A stretch of DNA of 64,000 nt from DASYKS01 sp031404815 (GTDB taxonomy: Bacteria > Acidobacteriota > Thermoanaerobaculia > Multivoradales > UBA5704): assembly GCA_031404815.1 (NCBI GenBank), contig JANNIH010000014.1, forward strand, positions 1-64,000. The letters run 5' to 3'. The translations under genes and the position numbers were made by a program. Of this stretch, positions 10,187 through 17,540 are shown in pieces. The notes under the pieces were generated by a model. It saw nothing but the letters and a program-made list of their open reading frames with translations, ran no database searches and was not told the origin of the DNA. Position 1 is the first letter of the stretch. Every line of letters begins with the position of its first letter.

Positions 10187-10987
10187 CTATTTGGACGTGT
10201 CGTTCAATTTCCAGTCGTACGGCGCGAACTCGAAATCCACCTTCCCCTTGGCGGCATCGAGCATCTTCTGCTGGTCCGCCGGGACGTATTTGCGGAGGAA
10301 CGCGGCGCGGCCGCCCCCCCACTTCTCGAAATCGCCCGAGAACCAATCCATGATCTTGGTCACGTTGACTTCGAGCGAGCTGCCGTCCGGCTTGAACTTG
10401 GCGCCGAACGGGCCGGCCATGAACTTCTTCACCTGGTCGTCGAGCTGGGCACCGATCCGGGCGCCGACGTAGGCCTCGGGGCGAATCGGCGGGCAGGTGT
10501 TGGCGGCGCAGTTGATCGCAAAGTGGATGCGCGGATCTTTCCACCCTTCGCGCACCTTGACGTTCTCGATCGCGTCCAGGGAGATCTTCCCCCCCTTGAT
10601 CGCAATCGTCTCTTTCTTGAAAACGTTCAGCCGGATGATCGGATCCGTCGACAGATCGCGGATCGACTTGACCGGGTAGCCTTCGACTACGGTTGCGACC
10701 ACCGAGATGTTGTACAGGTTGATCCAGTAGGCGAACTGGTCGTTTTTGGGCAGGGCCGCGGCATCGACGGTCGCCATCCGCTGGCGGAGCTGCTGGAGCG
10801 CGGCGCTGTCGTTGGCCTTGAGCGCTTTGTAGTTCATGCCTCGGGCGGGGTCGTAGTACTTGCCGAGGAGCGTGTTCCAGGCCGAATAGTCCACAGGTCC
10901 CTCTTGCGCCACAGCGGGCGCCCTAAGCAGCAGGGAAAGTGCGGGAAGGGCGAGGGCGAGTGCGAGTGTCGTGCGTGTCATGTCCAC
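10187..10987 (-). CDS. DUF547 family exported protein
   Basis: The 266-residue product starts with a signal peptide (MTRTTLALALALPALSLLL, cleavage likely after AVAQ). The DUF547 features follow: NDQFAYWINLYNISVV, then KDPRIHFAINCAANTCPPI with a Cys pair. DUF547 resembles the NlpC/P60 and transglutaminase-like folds, but its activity is not established. A start at 10987 or at the second Met (10981) is equally possible. It lies ten bases upstream of the radical SAM gene on the same strand, consistent with a two-gene unit. Confidence 0.85.
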   Translation of the reverse strand: MDMTRTTLALALALPALSLLLRAPAVAQEGPVDYSAWNTLLGKYYDPARGMNYKALKANDSAALQQLRQRMATVDAAALPKNDQFAYWINLYNISVVATVVEGYPVKSIRDLSTDPIIRLNVFKKETIAIKGGKISLDAIENVKVREGWKDPRIHFAINCAANTCPPIRPEAYVGARIGAQLDDQVKKFMAGPFGAKFKPDGSSLEVNVTKIMDWFSGDFEKWGGGRAAFLRKYVPADQQKMLDAAKGKVDFEFAPYDWKLNDTSK

Positions 10988-11035
10988 CTCTACGGGGTCC
11001 GGCCCGAACCGGATGATGCCCGGCTCGATCGTTTC

Positions 11036-11785
11036 TTACAAGGGATCGGTGGAGAGCGACTCTACACGAGGAGCCGGAGGCAAGAGCGTCAAGCTCCGAA
11101 GATAGGCGGGATAGGTCCAGAGCGGCACGGTGCGCAGACAAGAGAGGAGATCGCCCCACATCGCGAGACTCGCCGGAAACCCCTCCCGCCAGCCCGCTTT
11201 CGCCACCTTCGAACGGTGGCGCAGCCCGTCGAGTCGGCGGATCGAGCTCGGCCAGCCGCGGCGGGCGACCACCTCGTTGATCAGGATCTCGATCTGGAAC
11301 CCGCGGCTGTGCGCGAGATCGACCGCTTCAAAGACCGCTCGCCGGAGCGCGCGCAGGCCGGTGATCGGCGGCAGGCGCAAAAACAGCGGATCGCGCAGCG
11401 GACCGTACGAGATGACGCCGCATGAGAGCGCGAACGGACCGGCCAGCACCGGAGCGGCGAGCTGCTCGAAATGCTCGGGAACGACACCGGATAGGTCGGC
11501 ATCGAAAAAGACCAGCACCTCGGCCCCGGATGCCGCAACCCCCGCGGCGAGCGCCCGACCTTTATGCCCCGGAGCCGCGGACGCCTGAACCGGAACGATC
11601 TCGGCACCCGCGCGCCGAGCCACCGCCGCCGTCTCGTCGGTCGAACCGTCATCGACCACGAAGACACGGCCCACGCCTTTCGCTTCGAGCGCCGAGCGCA
11701 CCACCCCGGCAACCGTCGCAGCCTCGTTGCGGGCGGGGATCACGACATCGAAACGGGCGGTCACGGCGGCGTATGGTATCCGCAA
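11036..11785 (-). CDS. family 2 glycosyltransferase
   Basis: The 249-residue protein opens with FDVVIPARNEAATV and FVVDDGSTD, the nucleotide-sugar binding strands of the GT-A fold. It then has FFDADLSG, the metal-binding D-x-D. The length fits polyprenyl-phosphate or polysaccharide glycosyltransferases of the short GT2 type. No membrane helix is seen, so it would act on the cytoplasmic face. The acceptor is unknown. It is on the same strand as the DUF547 and radical SAM genes, 48 bases upstream of the former, so the three may form one operon. Confidence 0.88.
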   Translation of the reverse strand: MRIPYAAVTARFDVVIPARNEAATVAGVVRSALEAKGVGRVFVVDDGSTDETAAVARRAGAEIVPVQASAAPGHKGRALAAGVAASGAEVLVFFDADLSGVVPEHFEQLAAPVLAGPFALSCGVISYGPLRDPLFLRLPPITGLRALRRAVFEAVDLAHSRGFQIEILINEVVARRGWPSSIRRLDGLRHRSKVAKAGWREGFPASLAMWGDLLSCLRTVPLWTYPAYLRSLTLLPPAPRVESLSTDPL

Positions 11786-12356
11786 GCGGCTTCAACGTGT
11801 AACAGGAATGACGCCAAGAGATCACCACCGGCCGCCCGAGGGCTCCGCAAAGTGCCAGGCGGCTGCCGAAAAGAAGCGCGCAAACGCCAAATCGATCCAT
11901 ACGGCCGCGAAAGCCTCGACCTCGACCGCGCAGCTATTGATCTGGGCCATAGCGCAGTTGATCTTGGTGATCCAGCAATCGATCTTGATGTTCTAGCTGT
12001 TGATCTCGATGGTCCAGTAATTGATCTGGATAGCTCAGCCATTGATCTTGATGACCCAGCTATTAATCTTGACAGCTCAGCCATTGATCTGGGTGATCCA
12101 GCGACTAATCCGGACTACCCAGCTATTGTTCTCGATGGATCAGATATTGATCTGGCTCTTCCATCTATTGTACTGTGCGGTCCAGCGATTGATCTGGGAG
12201 GTCAAGAGCACTTCGCAGAGCGTCGAATCGAGGCATTCGACGGCCCATCGGCCTCATTCGGCGGACGAAAAGGCCTGACGGCTCCTCCGTTGGGCCGATT
12301 TCACCGTCGAAACGCCCATTTCCACCGCTCGAACCAACCTTCTCAGGAGAGCGAAC
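11786..12356. other. 571-base region with a repeat and no confirmed gene
   Basis: Apart from the 21-bp repeat array I see no recognisable gene. A forward frame could start at GTG 11852, run through the repeats and continue without a stop to 12856, but beyond 12357 it overlaps a better gene in another frame. It may therefore be a decayed coding region that has lost its stop. No promoter or hairpin stands out. Confidence 0.4.
11916..12209. repeat. 14 in-phase 21-bp tandem repeats
   Basis: Units begin at 11916, 11937, 11958, 11979, 12000, 12021, 12042, 12063, 12084, 12105, 12126, 12147, 12168 and 12189. There is no insertion or deletion over 294 bases. The consensus is close to TTGATCTTGATGNNCCAGCNA. 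Read forward it encodes a heptad of the form I-D-L-D-x-P-A. Read in one reverse frame it encodes S-R-S-I-A-G-P. Most differences between units fall at codon third positions (CTG, CTT, CTC for Leu; GCA, GCT, GCC, GCG for Ala). The AT content is clearly higher than in the neighbouring DNA. Confidence 0.9.
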
Positions 12357-12725
12357 ATGGCCGCGACCGGAAAAAGCCTCGCCGAACGCTTCAGTCGGTT
12401 CGATACGTTGGTCAACAACCTGGGCCGTTCGATCGACGACTGGCCCCAGCTCACCGAAGAAGTGGTGGAGCTCAAGGCCATGCTCGCCTCGGCCCGCGCC
12501 CTGTCCGCCCGGCAGGACGCCCTGCGGGCCGAAGCACAGGAAAACACCGCCGCGCTGAACGACATCGCCAACCGCGCCGACAAGCTGCGCAACCAGATCG
12601 GCGCCGGCATCCGCAGCAAGCTCGGCTTCACCAGCGAGCTGGTGATCCAGTTCGGCTTCCGCCCCCGGCCCACGGGCGGGCGGCGGGCGAAGCGGAAGAA
12701 GGAAGGGAAGAACGAGGGCGCTTGA
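12357..12725 (+). CDS. small coiled-coil hypothetical protein
   Basis: ATG 12357 is preceded by AGGAGAG at good spacing, which decides the start. The 122-residue protein is mostly helical. SLAERFSRFDTLVNNL and long Ala/Leu/Glu heptads up to residue ~80 suggest a coiled coil. A short segment, SELVIQFGFRPRPTG, and a strongly basic tail (RRAKRKKEGKN) follow, which could bind nucleic acid or membrane phosphates. I do not recognise a named family. Confidence 0.65.
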   Translation: MAATGKSLAERFSRFDTLVNNLGRSIDDWPQLTEEVVELKAMLASARALSARQDALRAEAQENTAALNDIANRADKLRNQIGAGIRSKLGFTSELVIQFGFRPRPTGGRRAKRKKEGKNEGA

Positions 12726-12794
12726 GCGGGGGGGAGGAGTGGTCCGCTGACCGACCTTCTTCCGGACGGAGTCGCTGGCGCCGCCTTGTAGATA

Positions 12795-13064
12795 TCAGCG
12801 CGCCTCTCGCTCCTCGAGATCTGCTTCGAGTGCAGTTTTCTGGACCAGCGCCTTGATCCCTGCGTCGTCCAATCCTTGCCACCCCATGCCGGACAAGAGC
12901 GGCAGAGTCCACTCTTGGCGAATCGCTTCCGGCGAGGGATATTGATCCAGGATCAATTCGAGACCGCGCCGAGCGAGCTCCGCGAGGGAGATTTCCTTGG
13001 CTTCGGCAACGCTCCGCGCACGCTGGTAGATCTCATCGGGCAGCAGGATCTGAGTGCGAGTCAT
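12795..13064 (-). CDS. orphan ribbon-helix-helix antitoxin-like protein
   Basis: This 89-residue protein begins MTRTQILLPDEIYQRARSVA, with EISLAELARRGLELIL after it. That is the strand-helix-helix layout of VapB/CopG-type repressors. The tail is acidic and would suit toxin binding. In most modules a toxin gene overlaps the antitoxin stop; here none is found below 12795. It is either an orphan regulator or the survivor of a lost module. Confidence 0.6.
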   Translation of the reverse strand: MTRTQILLPDEIYQRARSVAEAKEISLAELARRGLELILDQYPSPEAIRQEWTLPLLSGMGWQGLDDAGIKALVQKTALEADLEEREAR

Positions 13065-13182
13065 GAGCGTAGCCTACGCCTACATGACTCTTGCGGCAAG
13101 AGCGCTGGGCCGTCCTGCAATAGTCGTTCAGATCTGGTGGCGAAATTGCCCGACATGCGCCATTGGCGTAGACTGCGGTCTG

Positions 13183-13263
13183 TGGTTATCATCGAAACCA
13201 GACGATCTGACGAGCGCCCAACGCAACACCTTGAGAACGATCGTGGAGGGAGAATACCGATGA
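13183..13263 (+). pseudogene. C-terminal remnant of a HigB/RelE-like toxin
   Basis: In the frame ending at TGA 13261-13263 the last ~26 residues read KPDDLTSAQRNTLRTIVEGEYR. This resembles the C-terminus of HigB2/RelE toxins, where a DLT-x-(A/E) segment leads into a final helix. Its stop overlaps the antitoxin ATG as ATGA, as expected for an intact toxin-antitoxin pair. The catalytic core upstream is missing. The length is too short for a firm call. Confidence 0.4.
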
Positions 13264-13610
13264 GAACGGATCTTTTCGACGAGCTGCTCTCGAGTGTAAG
13301 GGAGGGCGGGGAGATCCTGCGAGGCGAGAGGGCTCCCGCCCGGGCCTTCCAGATCGAGGAACCCGACATCCGAGGGCTTCGCGAAAAGCATGGCCTGAGC
13401 CAACCGCAATTCGCGGCCCTGATGGGGATCAGTGTGGGAACTTTGCGGAATTGGGAGCAAGGCCGGAGAAAACCGGAAGGGAGTGCCCGGGTTCTGCTGC
13501 GTGTCGTCGAGAGTCACCCCGAAGCGGTGTTCGAGGTCGTGGAGGGGCTGTCGGCCCGGCGTGAGGCCGGTGCCACCACTGGGACCCCCTCGATCAGTCG
13601 ACGTCGCTGA
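13260..13610 (+). CDS. HigA/NadS-like XRE antitoxin
   Basis: The 116-residue protein starts at ATG 13260. It carries a helix-turn-helix: IRGLREKHGLSQPQFAALM followed by GISVGTLRNWEQGRRKPEG, as in HigA-2/NadS antitoxins. These repress their own operon and block a HigB toxin. The toxin lying just upstream is reduced to its last residues, so this is probably the surviving half. The tail after residue ~95 (SARREAGATTG) is less conserved. Confidence 0.8.
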   Translation: MRTDLFDELLSSVREGGEILRGERAPARAFQIEEPDIRGLREKHGLSQPQFAALMGISVGTLRNWEQGRRKPEGSARVLLRVVESHPEAVFEVVEGLSARREAGATTGTPSISRRR

Positions 13611-13664
13611 GGGCGGCGCTCGAACGTCGCCCGACAGGATCGCACCCGCATGGCCCTGCGGGCC

Positions 13665-14102
13665 TCAAGCTGCCGCAGATCGGACTCCGCAATCGTGCCA
13701 GGAGTGGTAGACGGTGATCGGACAGGCGGGGCCACGGCCGTTGGTCCAATCGAATGGGCGGCCGTGCTCGCTGGAGTGCAGGGCCTCGTAATGCTCTCCA
13801 GCGCTGCGATCATCTGCCAACAGCGGGGCAACGGGCTCCCGAACGTGCAAATGTGCCCGCCTTGCCATCGCTGGAATCAAGTGAGACGCAATGGTCCTTG
13901 TATCGCGAGCATAGGCGACCATCAGAGCATCCTGCATCGCCCAGGCGTAGTCCCCGCGGATGAAACGCACCAGCCCCTCTTCGCAATAATCGCGGCCTGC
14001 GAAGTGACCAGCGTCGACTTCCGGCTCCAGCTTCGGATGAGGAAACTCGGCAGCCGGAGCATAGCTGGAGTAGCGCCCCTTCTTCTGGAAGGAGGACTTC
14101 AT
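13665..14102 (-). CDS. unknown small protein coupled to the R-M-like gene
   Basis: ATG 14102 overlaps the stop of the large methylase gene as ATGA. That points to translational coupling and decides the start. The 145-residue product has no membrane segment. Motifs include HFAGRDYCEEGLVRFIRGDYAWAM and a C-terminal CPITVYHSWHD. The Cys/His pattern could bind metal, but I do not recognise a family. Because it is cotranslated with a probable restriction-modification protein, a role as accessory subunit, specificity or immunity factor is possible. This is a guess from context only. Confidence 0.6.
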   Translation of the reverse strand: MKSSFQKKGRYSSYAPAAEFPHPKLEPEVDAGHFAGRDYCEEGLVRFIRGDYAWAMQDALMVAYARDTRTIASHLIPAMARRAHLHVREPVAPLLADDRSAGEHYEALHSSEHGRPFDWTNGRGPACPITVYHSWHDCGVRSAAA

Positions 14103-17100
14103 CTCTTTCGGCGAGGCGGGCGCAAGGTATCGAGATGATTGTGGATGATGTGGGTGGCACAAAGACGGGCGCGAGTCTTCGTCCACCAGCGGCGCTGGGC
14201 GATCTGACCCAGCAGTAGGCCCGCTTGGTCACCCTCCGCACGTAGGACTACCCGGCTCGAACCGAGTTCATTGGCCACGGCGGTGGCCTGTTCCAGAAGC
14301 CAGGGCGTCACCTCGACAGGCTGCCCACTTGTGGTGACTTCCACAAAGTACCAAGGTGCCCGATACACATCCTGGGGGAAATCCGCAGGCCGTGTCTCGA
14401 CGATGCGCCCCGTGACAGCCAGGAATGGTTGAAGGCTTTCCCGCAAGCAATCAGCAAACCGCTGCACGTCGCTCAGCATTGGGGGGTGAAACGCTTCCGC
14501 TCCTTTCTCACGATGAGGAGCAATGCTGAAGAGAGTGTCTGCCATCAACTCGCAGTCCATCTCAGTCAAGCCGTACAGCTCAGCGAACAGGTCGTTGATC
14601 TCCTTCCACGGCTTTTCCGATGCCGTCTGTAAGCGCTGGGCCAAGTCGACGATGCGCTTCTTGGTCGCTACAGAGAGCTCGACCAGATCAGGGAATGGGA
14701 TCGAGTCAATATCTTCCTTGTTGAAAGTTCTCCGATCAGCTCCGTAGCGGGGGCTGATCATGATCAGAAAGTAGGAAGACAACAGCGAGTGTGACACCAG
14801 GTAGATGAGCGCGGCGAGAGTTTCCGCTTCCGGGTGGCCCTTGCAGGAGTAGCCGTAAAAGCTCTGCGAGAAAGCCAGGTCACGGCCTGAAAAAAAGGCT
14901 CTTGCAGCGTGCGGATCCTCCCCCGGCGATTGGGGAAGGATCACCAACGGCCCCTGGTAGAGGAGCCCGGTCTTGGGCCAATAAGCTGACTCACGTCCGT
15001 ACTTTTCCCCAAAGCTCACCAGGCGCTTGTAGTCGATGGCGAACCCCGGCGGGCGTTCGAAGACAGGCAATCTGGCAAGAAACTCGGCGGGTTTGGGTGT
15101 CAAGTTTGGCGATAAGTTGAAACCCTGGCCCGTGCGATCACCGCCCGAGGTATCCCATGCCGCCCAGAATTGTCCCAGCGTTTGCGGGAAGGCGGCCAAC
15201 AATCGCTCGACCAGACTTACGTCCAGCGAGCTTCCCAGCGCCAGCGTTTTCAGGAGCCAAGTCTTCTCCTGTACCTCTCGGCAGGTCACCAGCACATCGT
15301 TTTGGTAATCGAGACGAAAGCAGCCCATGCGATTCGCATCCGTATCTCGGCAGGGAGACGCGAAGCGAAAAGCGTGAGGCGGTAAAGGAAGGTCGTTCTT
15401 CGCGAAGAATAAGGCGAACGGGATCTTTATATTCCGCCATACATCCGTTTCCCGCAAATCAGATCCGTTGATGATTCCGGTGACTGCCACGCCTTGCATC
15501 ACGGCACGCCAAGCGATGCGGTCGGGACCGAGGTCGCGAGCCGTTTCCTCTCCCTCGGTATCGCAATCAACAGGAGCCCCCTTCTGCGGCCCAAGTAGGT
15601 AGAGCCGCGCCGGCAGGACCAGTGCGATCGTTCCGCCATCCGTAGCCCATTCCGTGGCTCGCCAGAGAAAGGGCAAATCCGGGTCCTTCCCGGGGTTCTG
15701 GTAGGCGGCGGCAAGCTGTGCCAGTTCGGTTTCCAGCCCGCCTTCCTTCGCGCGCAACGCCCTCTTCTCCAGTACGCGCCGACCGATCCCGGTGAAATAG
15801 TCATTCAGCTGTGTGGTCTCTTCCTTCGCGACGACCCTGCCCTCGCTGCGCAGCTTTTTTCGCTCCGCGGCCTTGGCCGCCGTACTGACCGGCGCCGGTG
15901 CCCTCAACGGCGTCCACGGCGGGTTTCCGATCACGAGATCGAACCGTCCATCGAACTTCGCCGGCGCAACATGCGCGCCCAAGCTTCCCAGCGGTATGCG
16001 CTTTTCCATGCCGGGCTGATCGCGGAATTCGTTGAAGTTGAACAGAACGGCATCGCGCAGGTTTCGTGGGAACCTCAAAGACTTGGGAGGCCGCGGCGAC
16101 TGGTTGACCTCGATCGCCGCGATGTACAGGCCGAGGGCGGCCAACCGCAGGGCGGACTCACTGATGTCGAAGCCGCAGAGCTGTTTATAGAGGATCTGTC
16201 GAATGGTCTCTGCGTTGGGAGCTTGCCCGTCGCGCTGCCAACGCTCCCTGACCATTCGGCGCAAGGCCAATACCAGGAAGATGCCGGCGCCACAGGCTGG
16301 ATCCAGCACGCGAGCTTCTGTTGGATCCGCGAGCGAATCGAAAGCTTCGTCGACCACAAACCTGGCGATCGCCCTCGGCGTGTAGTACACGCTGGTGCTT
16401 TTCGCGAAATGACCGTCCGCACGGTGACTGAAATTTTCGTACACCTGGCTGAGGACACCAACCGGGATGTGCGCGAAATTCAATCCGCTCCAATCCACGC
16501 CGAAATCGAACGTCATCTGAACGTTCTTGCCATCTACGGAATCCCAACCGCGCAGGATTGCGTCGAGGTGGATGAATAGGCTGCCGCCGGTTACCTCATG
16601 GACTCGTTGGTAGTAACGGAGGTACGCAACCCGCCTGGCTTCGCGATCTTCGGCCGATACTTCTTCGTCGATCAGGGGCAGGAAATCACCGTTGAACGTC
16701 TGGTCCAACCATGCCGACACCTCGGCGGCACCGGCGGCGGACGCAAAGGCTCGGCGAAGCTCCGGCGCCGACGGACAGATCTCGGCAGCCTCATCCGGCA
16801 GGACCACGCCACGGTCGACGAGGAAACGGAAAAAGAGCGCCCGTCCTGCGAGGGAAAGTACTTCGAGAGGAGGCAGCTTATCCGACCCGCCCTTCTTCGG
16901 GTCGGCGCCGAATTCGGCGGTCGTACCATCGAGCAAGGCCATGATGATTCGGTACACATGGTCAGAGCCACGAGGCTCTTTGTGCAGCCTGCCAAACTTA
17001 CCGTGAACCAGGCTTTGGAAGAAGAGTGGCGCAGATCGGTCGTCTTGCCGCACCGTCTGGAGCGCCTTGGGACTCTTGGCTTTCTTGTTTCGATGGCGAA

Positions 17101-17458
17101 ATTCAATTGGGTAAACATCTAGCGAGCCGCCGCTCACTACGCCGAGGTAGGCCGGATCGCTGCGGTTCGCCAGCTGGTGCTGTAACTCCGCGATGACACT
17201 GAGCTTATCGTCCAGATCGATGCGGTGGCCGTCTACGAGATAGAGGAGAGCCACCCCTTGGTGCTCTACGACCGCCTCGAGAGGAACAGGCAAGGGATGA
17301 CGCTGTCCTCGTTTTGGCATCAGATCGAGGTATTCGATCTGAGCAGGCGAAGCCATCGCTTTCGAAAGATCCACGACATCCGTGCATCCAAACGCCTCCA
17401 AGCGCTTCAAGAAAGAGCGCTCGGCGTCGGAGCCTCGAGTGTCAGAAGCCGCAGGCAT
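14099..17458 (-). CDS. N6-adenine DNA methylase, type IIG R-M-like
   Basis: From ATG 17458 the protein has 1119 residues (TTG 17503, in frame, is the longer alternative and overlaps a TTGACA box). It carries the two methylase blocks: the SAM site DPACGAGIFL near residue 385 and the catalytic GNPPW near 510, the N-P-P-(Y/F/W) motif of adenine-N6 methylases. YYTPRAIARFVVDEAFDS precedes the first block, as in Eco57I-type and other large R-M enzymes. The N-terminal 350 residues may include a nuclease, but I cannot see a certain D-E-x-K set. The C-terminal part likely recognises the target. It is coupled to the 145-residue gene downstream. No Pgl/BREX partner genes are present. Confidence 0.8.
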   Translation of the reverse strand: MPAASDTRGSDAERSFLKRLEAFGCTDVVDLSKAMASPAQIEYLDLMPKRGQRHPLPVPLEAVVEHQGVALLYLVDGHRIDLDDKLSVIAELQHQLANRSDPAYLGVVSGGSLDVYPIEFRHRNKKAKSPKALQTVRQDDRSAPLFFQSLVHGKFGRLHKEPRGSDHVYRIIMALLDGTTAEFGADPKKGGSDKLPPLEVLSLAGRALFFRFLVDRGVVLPDEAAEICPSAPELRRAFASAAGAAEVSAWLDQTFNGDFLPLIDEEVSAEDREARRVAYLRYYQRVHEVTGGSLFIHLDAILRGWDSVDGKNVQMTFDFGVDWSGLNFAHIPVGVLSQVYENFSHRADGHFAKSTSVYYTPRAIARFVVDEAFDSLADPTEARVLDPACGAGIFLVLALRRMVRERWQRDGQAPNAETIRQILYKQLCGFDISESALRLAALGLYIAAIEVNQSPRPPKSLRFPRNLRDAVLFNFNEFRDQPGMEKRIPLGSLGAHVAPAKFDGRFDLVIGNPPWTPLRAPAPVSTAAKAAERKKLRSEGRVVAKEETTQLNDYFTGIGRRVLEKRALRAKEGGLETELAQLAAAYQNPGKDPDLPFLWRATEWATDGGTIALVLPARLYLLGPQKGAPVDCDTEGEETARDLGPDRIAWRAVMQGVAVTGIINGSDLRETDVWRNIKIPFALFFAKNDLPLPPHAFRFASPCRDTDANRMGCFRLDYQNDVLVTCREVQEKTWLLKTLALGSSLDVSLVERLLAAFPQTLGQFWAAWDTSGGDRTGQGFNLSPNLTPKPAEFLARLPVFERPPGFAIDYKRLVSFGEKYGRESAYWPKTGLLYQGPLVILPQSPGEDPHAARAFFSGRDLAFSQSFYGYSCKGHPEAETLAALIYLVSHSLLSSYFLIMISPRYGADRRTFNKEDIDSIPFPDLVELSVATKKRIVDLAQRLQTASEKPWKEINDLFAELYGLTEMDCELMADTLFSIAPHREKGAEAFHPPMLSDVQRFADCLRESLQPFLAVTGRIVETRPADFPQDVYRAPWYFVEVTTSGQPVEVTPWLLEQATAVANELGSSRVVLRAEGDQAGLLLGQIAQRRWWTKTRARLCATHIIHNHLDTLRPPRRKR

Positions 17459-17540
17459 GGGAGTTGAACCATAGTACACCGCCAGAGCTTTCGGCCGTGT
17501 CAACTCCTACCTGGCGCCCCCCGGCGGCGCAGCCCCTCCC

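Noticed and set aside
11916..12209. CRISPR array
   Set aside because: The units are contiguous 21-bp tandem repeats with no spacers and variable sequence.
11852..12856. 334-residue forward gene containing the heptad repeats
   Set aside because: It runs in an unbroken frame through the better gene at 12357 and has no stop after the repeats. Only the repeat part looks under selection.
13650..14138. 162-residue forward gene opposite the small coupled gene
   Set aside because: The minus-strand gene has the ATGA overlap with the methylase and better composition; the forward frame is its shadow.
14099..17503. BREX/PglX or DISARM membership of the methylase
   Set aside because: No BrxB, BrxC, PglZ, BrxL or DrmA/B partner is present nearby; only the methylase and one small gene are coupled.
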